From Prolixibacteraceae bacterium (GTDB lineage Bacteria; Bacteroidota; Bacteroidia; Bacteroidales; Prolixibacteraceae), in assembly GCA_016788685.1 (NCBI GenBank), contig JAEUSS010000482.1, positions 1 through 5,078 on the forward strand: 5,078 bases of DNA, read 5' to 3'. The position numbers were made by a program, and so were the translations under genes. The notes under the pieces are model-generated. The model was given only the letters and a program-made list of their open reading frames with translations. It was not told where the DNA came from and did no database searches. Shown in pieces: positions 4,977 through 5,078 of this stretch. Positions within the stretch are counted from its first letter, which is position 1. Every line of letters starts with the position of its first letter.

Positions 4977-5078
4977 TTAGTAAGCAGTGATTATTCCGAG
5001 GAAATCTTCGGCTTTCAGCGAAGCGCCGCCAATCAAACCACCGTCGATATCGGGTTGGGCAAACAATTCAGGAGCATT
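4977..5078 (-). CDS. tpiA: Triosephosphate isomerase, C-terminal end (partial)
   Basis: These are the last 33 residues of triosephosphate isomerase, which interconverts dihydroxyacetone phosphate and glyceraldehyde 3-phosphate in glycolysis in the cytoplasm. The stop TAA is at 4979-4977, and the frame is open to the window edge, so the N-terminus lies outside. The visible segment begins [21 protein letters not shown] and continues KAEDFLGII. The [10 protein letters not shown] stretch (residues 11-20 of the fragment) is the eighth-strand phosphate-binding loop, and the following helix and short tail are typical of the C-terminus. The catalytic Lys, His and Glu lie upstream of the visible part and cannot be checked. 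The fragment is intact to its normal end. Confidence 0.95.
   Translation of the reverse strand, partial: NAPELFAQPDIDGGLIGGASLKAEDFLGIITAY

Overview
The window looks like a Bacteroidota chromosome, most plausibly from a free-living or environmental lineage. The clues are the histidine-kinase C-terminus (LFRINEK, then GTGIGL and CKEFVEKHGG), secreted proteins whose signal peptides end in SAQ, FGQ or SGQ, A-rich leaders in place of Shine-Dalgarno sites, and large intergenic regions full of short palindromes. Species cannot be fixed from this sequence.

Layout, left to right. Positions 1-307 (+) hold the end of a sensor histidine kinase. After a 327-base gap with a nested inverted repeat comes a minus-strand pair: a secreted Ig-like plus ricin-type beta-trefoil protein (2746-1586), then a PhnD-like periplasmic binding protein (1537-635), 48 bases apart and probably co-transcribed. 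Upstream of these on the same strand is a YdeI/OmpD-associated family protein (3415-2849). Next is an AT-rich gene for a small secreted Bacteroidota protein of unknown function (4388-3729). The window ends with the C-terminus of triosephosphate isomerase, tpiA (5078-4977, minus strand).

The most unusual part is 3645-4874. The unknown gene is bracketed by two directly repeated copies of an ~82-base element (3645-3726 and 4413-4493, about 84% identical by hand alignment). One copy ends 2 bases after the stop codon and the other ends 24 bases before the start codon, so gene plus repeat looks like a compact single-gene cassette. The repeats have imperfect palindromic potential but do not match integron attC core sites, and no recombinase is in view.

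Between this unit and tpiA lies a non-coding array of eight 20-base tandem units (4691-4849). It ends in a perfect 19-base inverted repeat made of the last unit facing an inverted copy (4836-4874). A probable tpiA terminator (4890-4926) follows towards tpiA. Apart from the likely co-expression of the trefoil and PhnD-like proteins, nothing shows that the genes work as one pathway.
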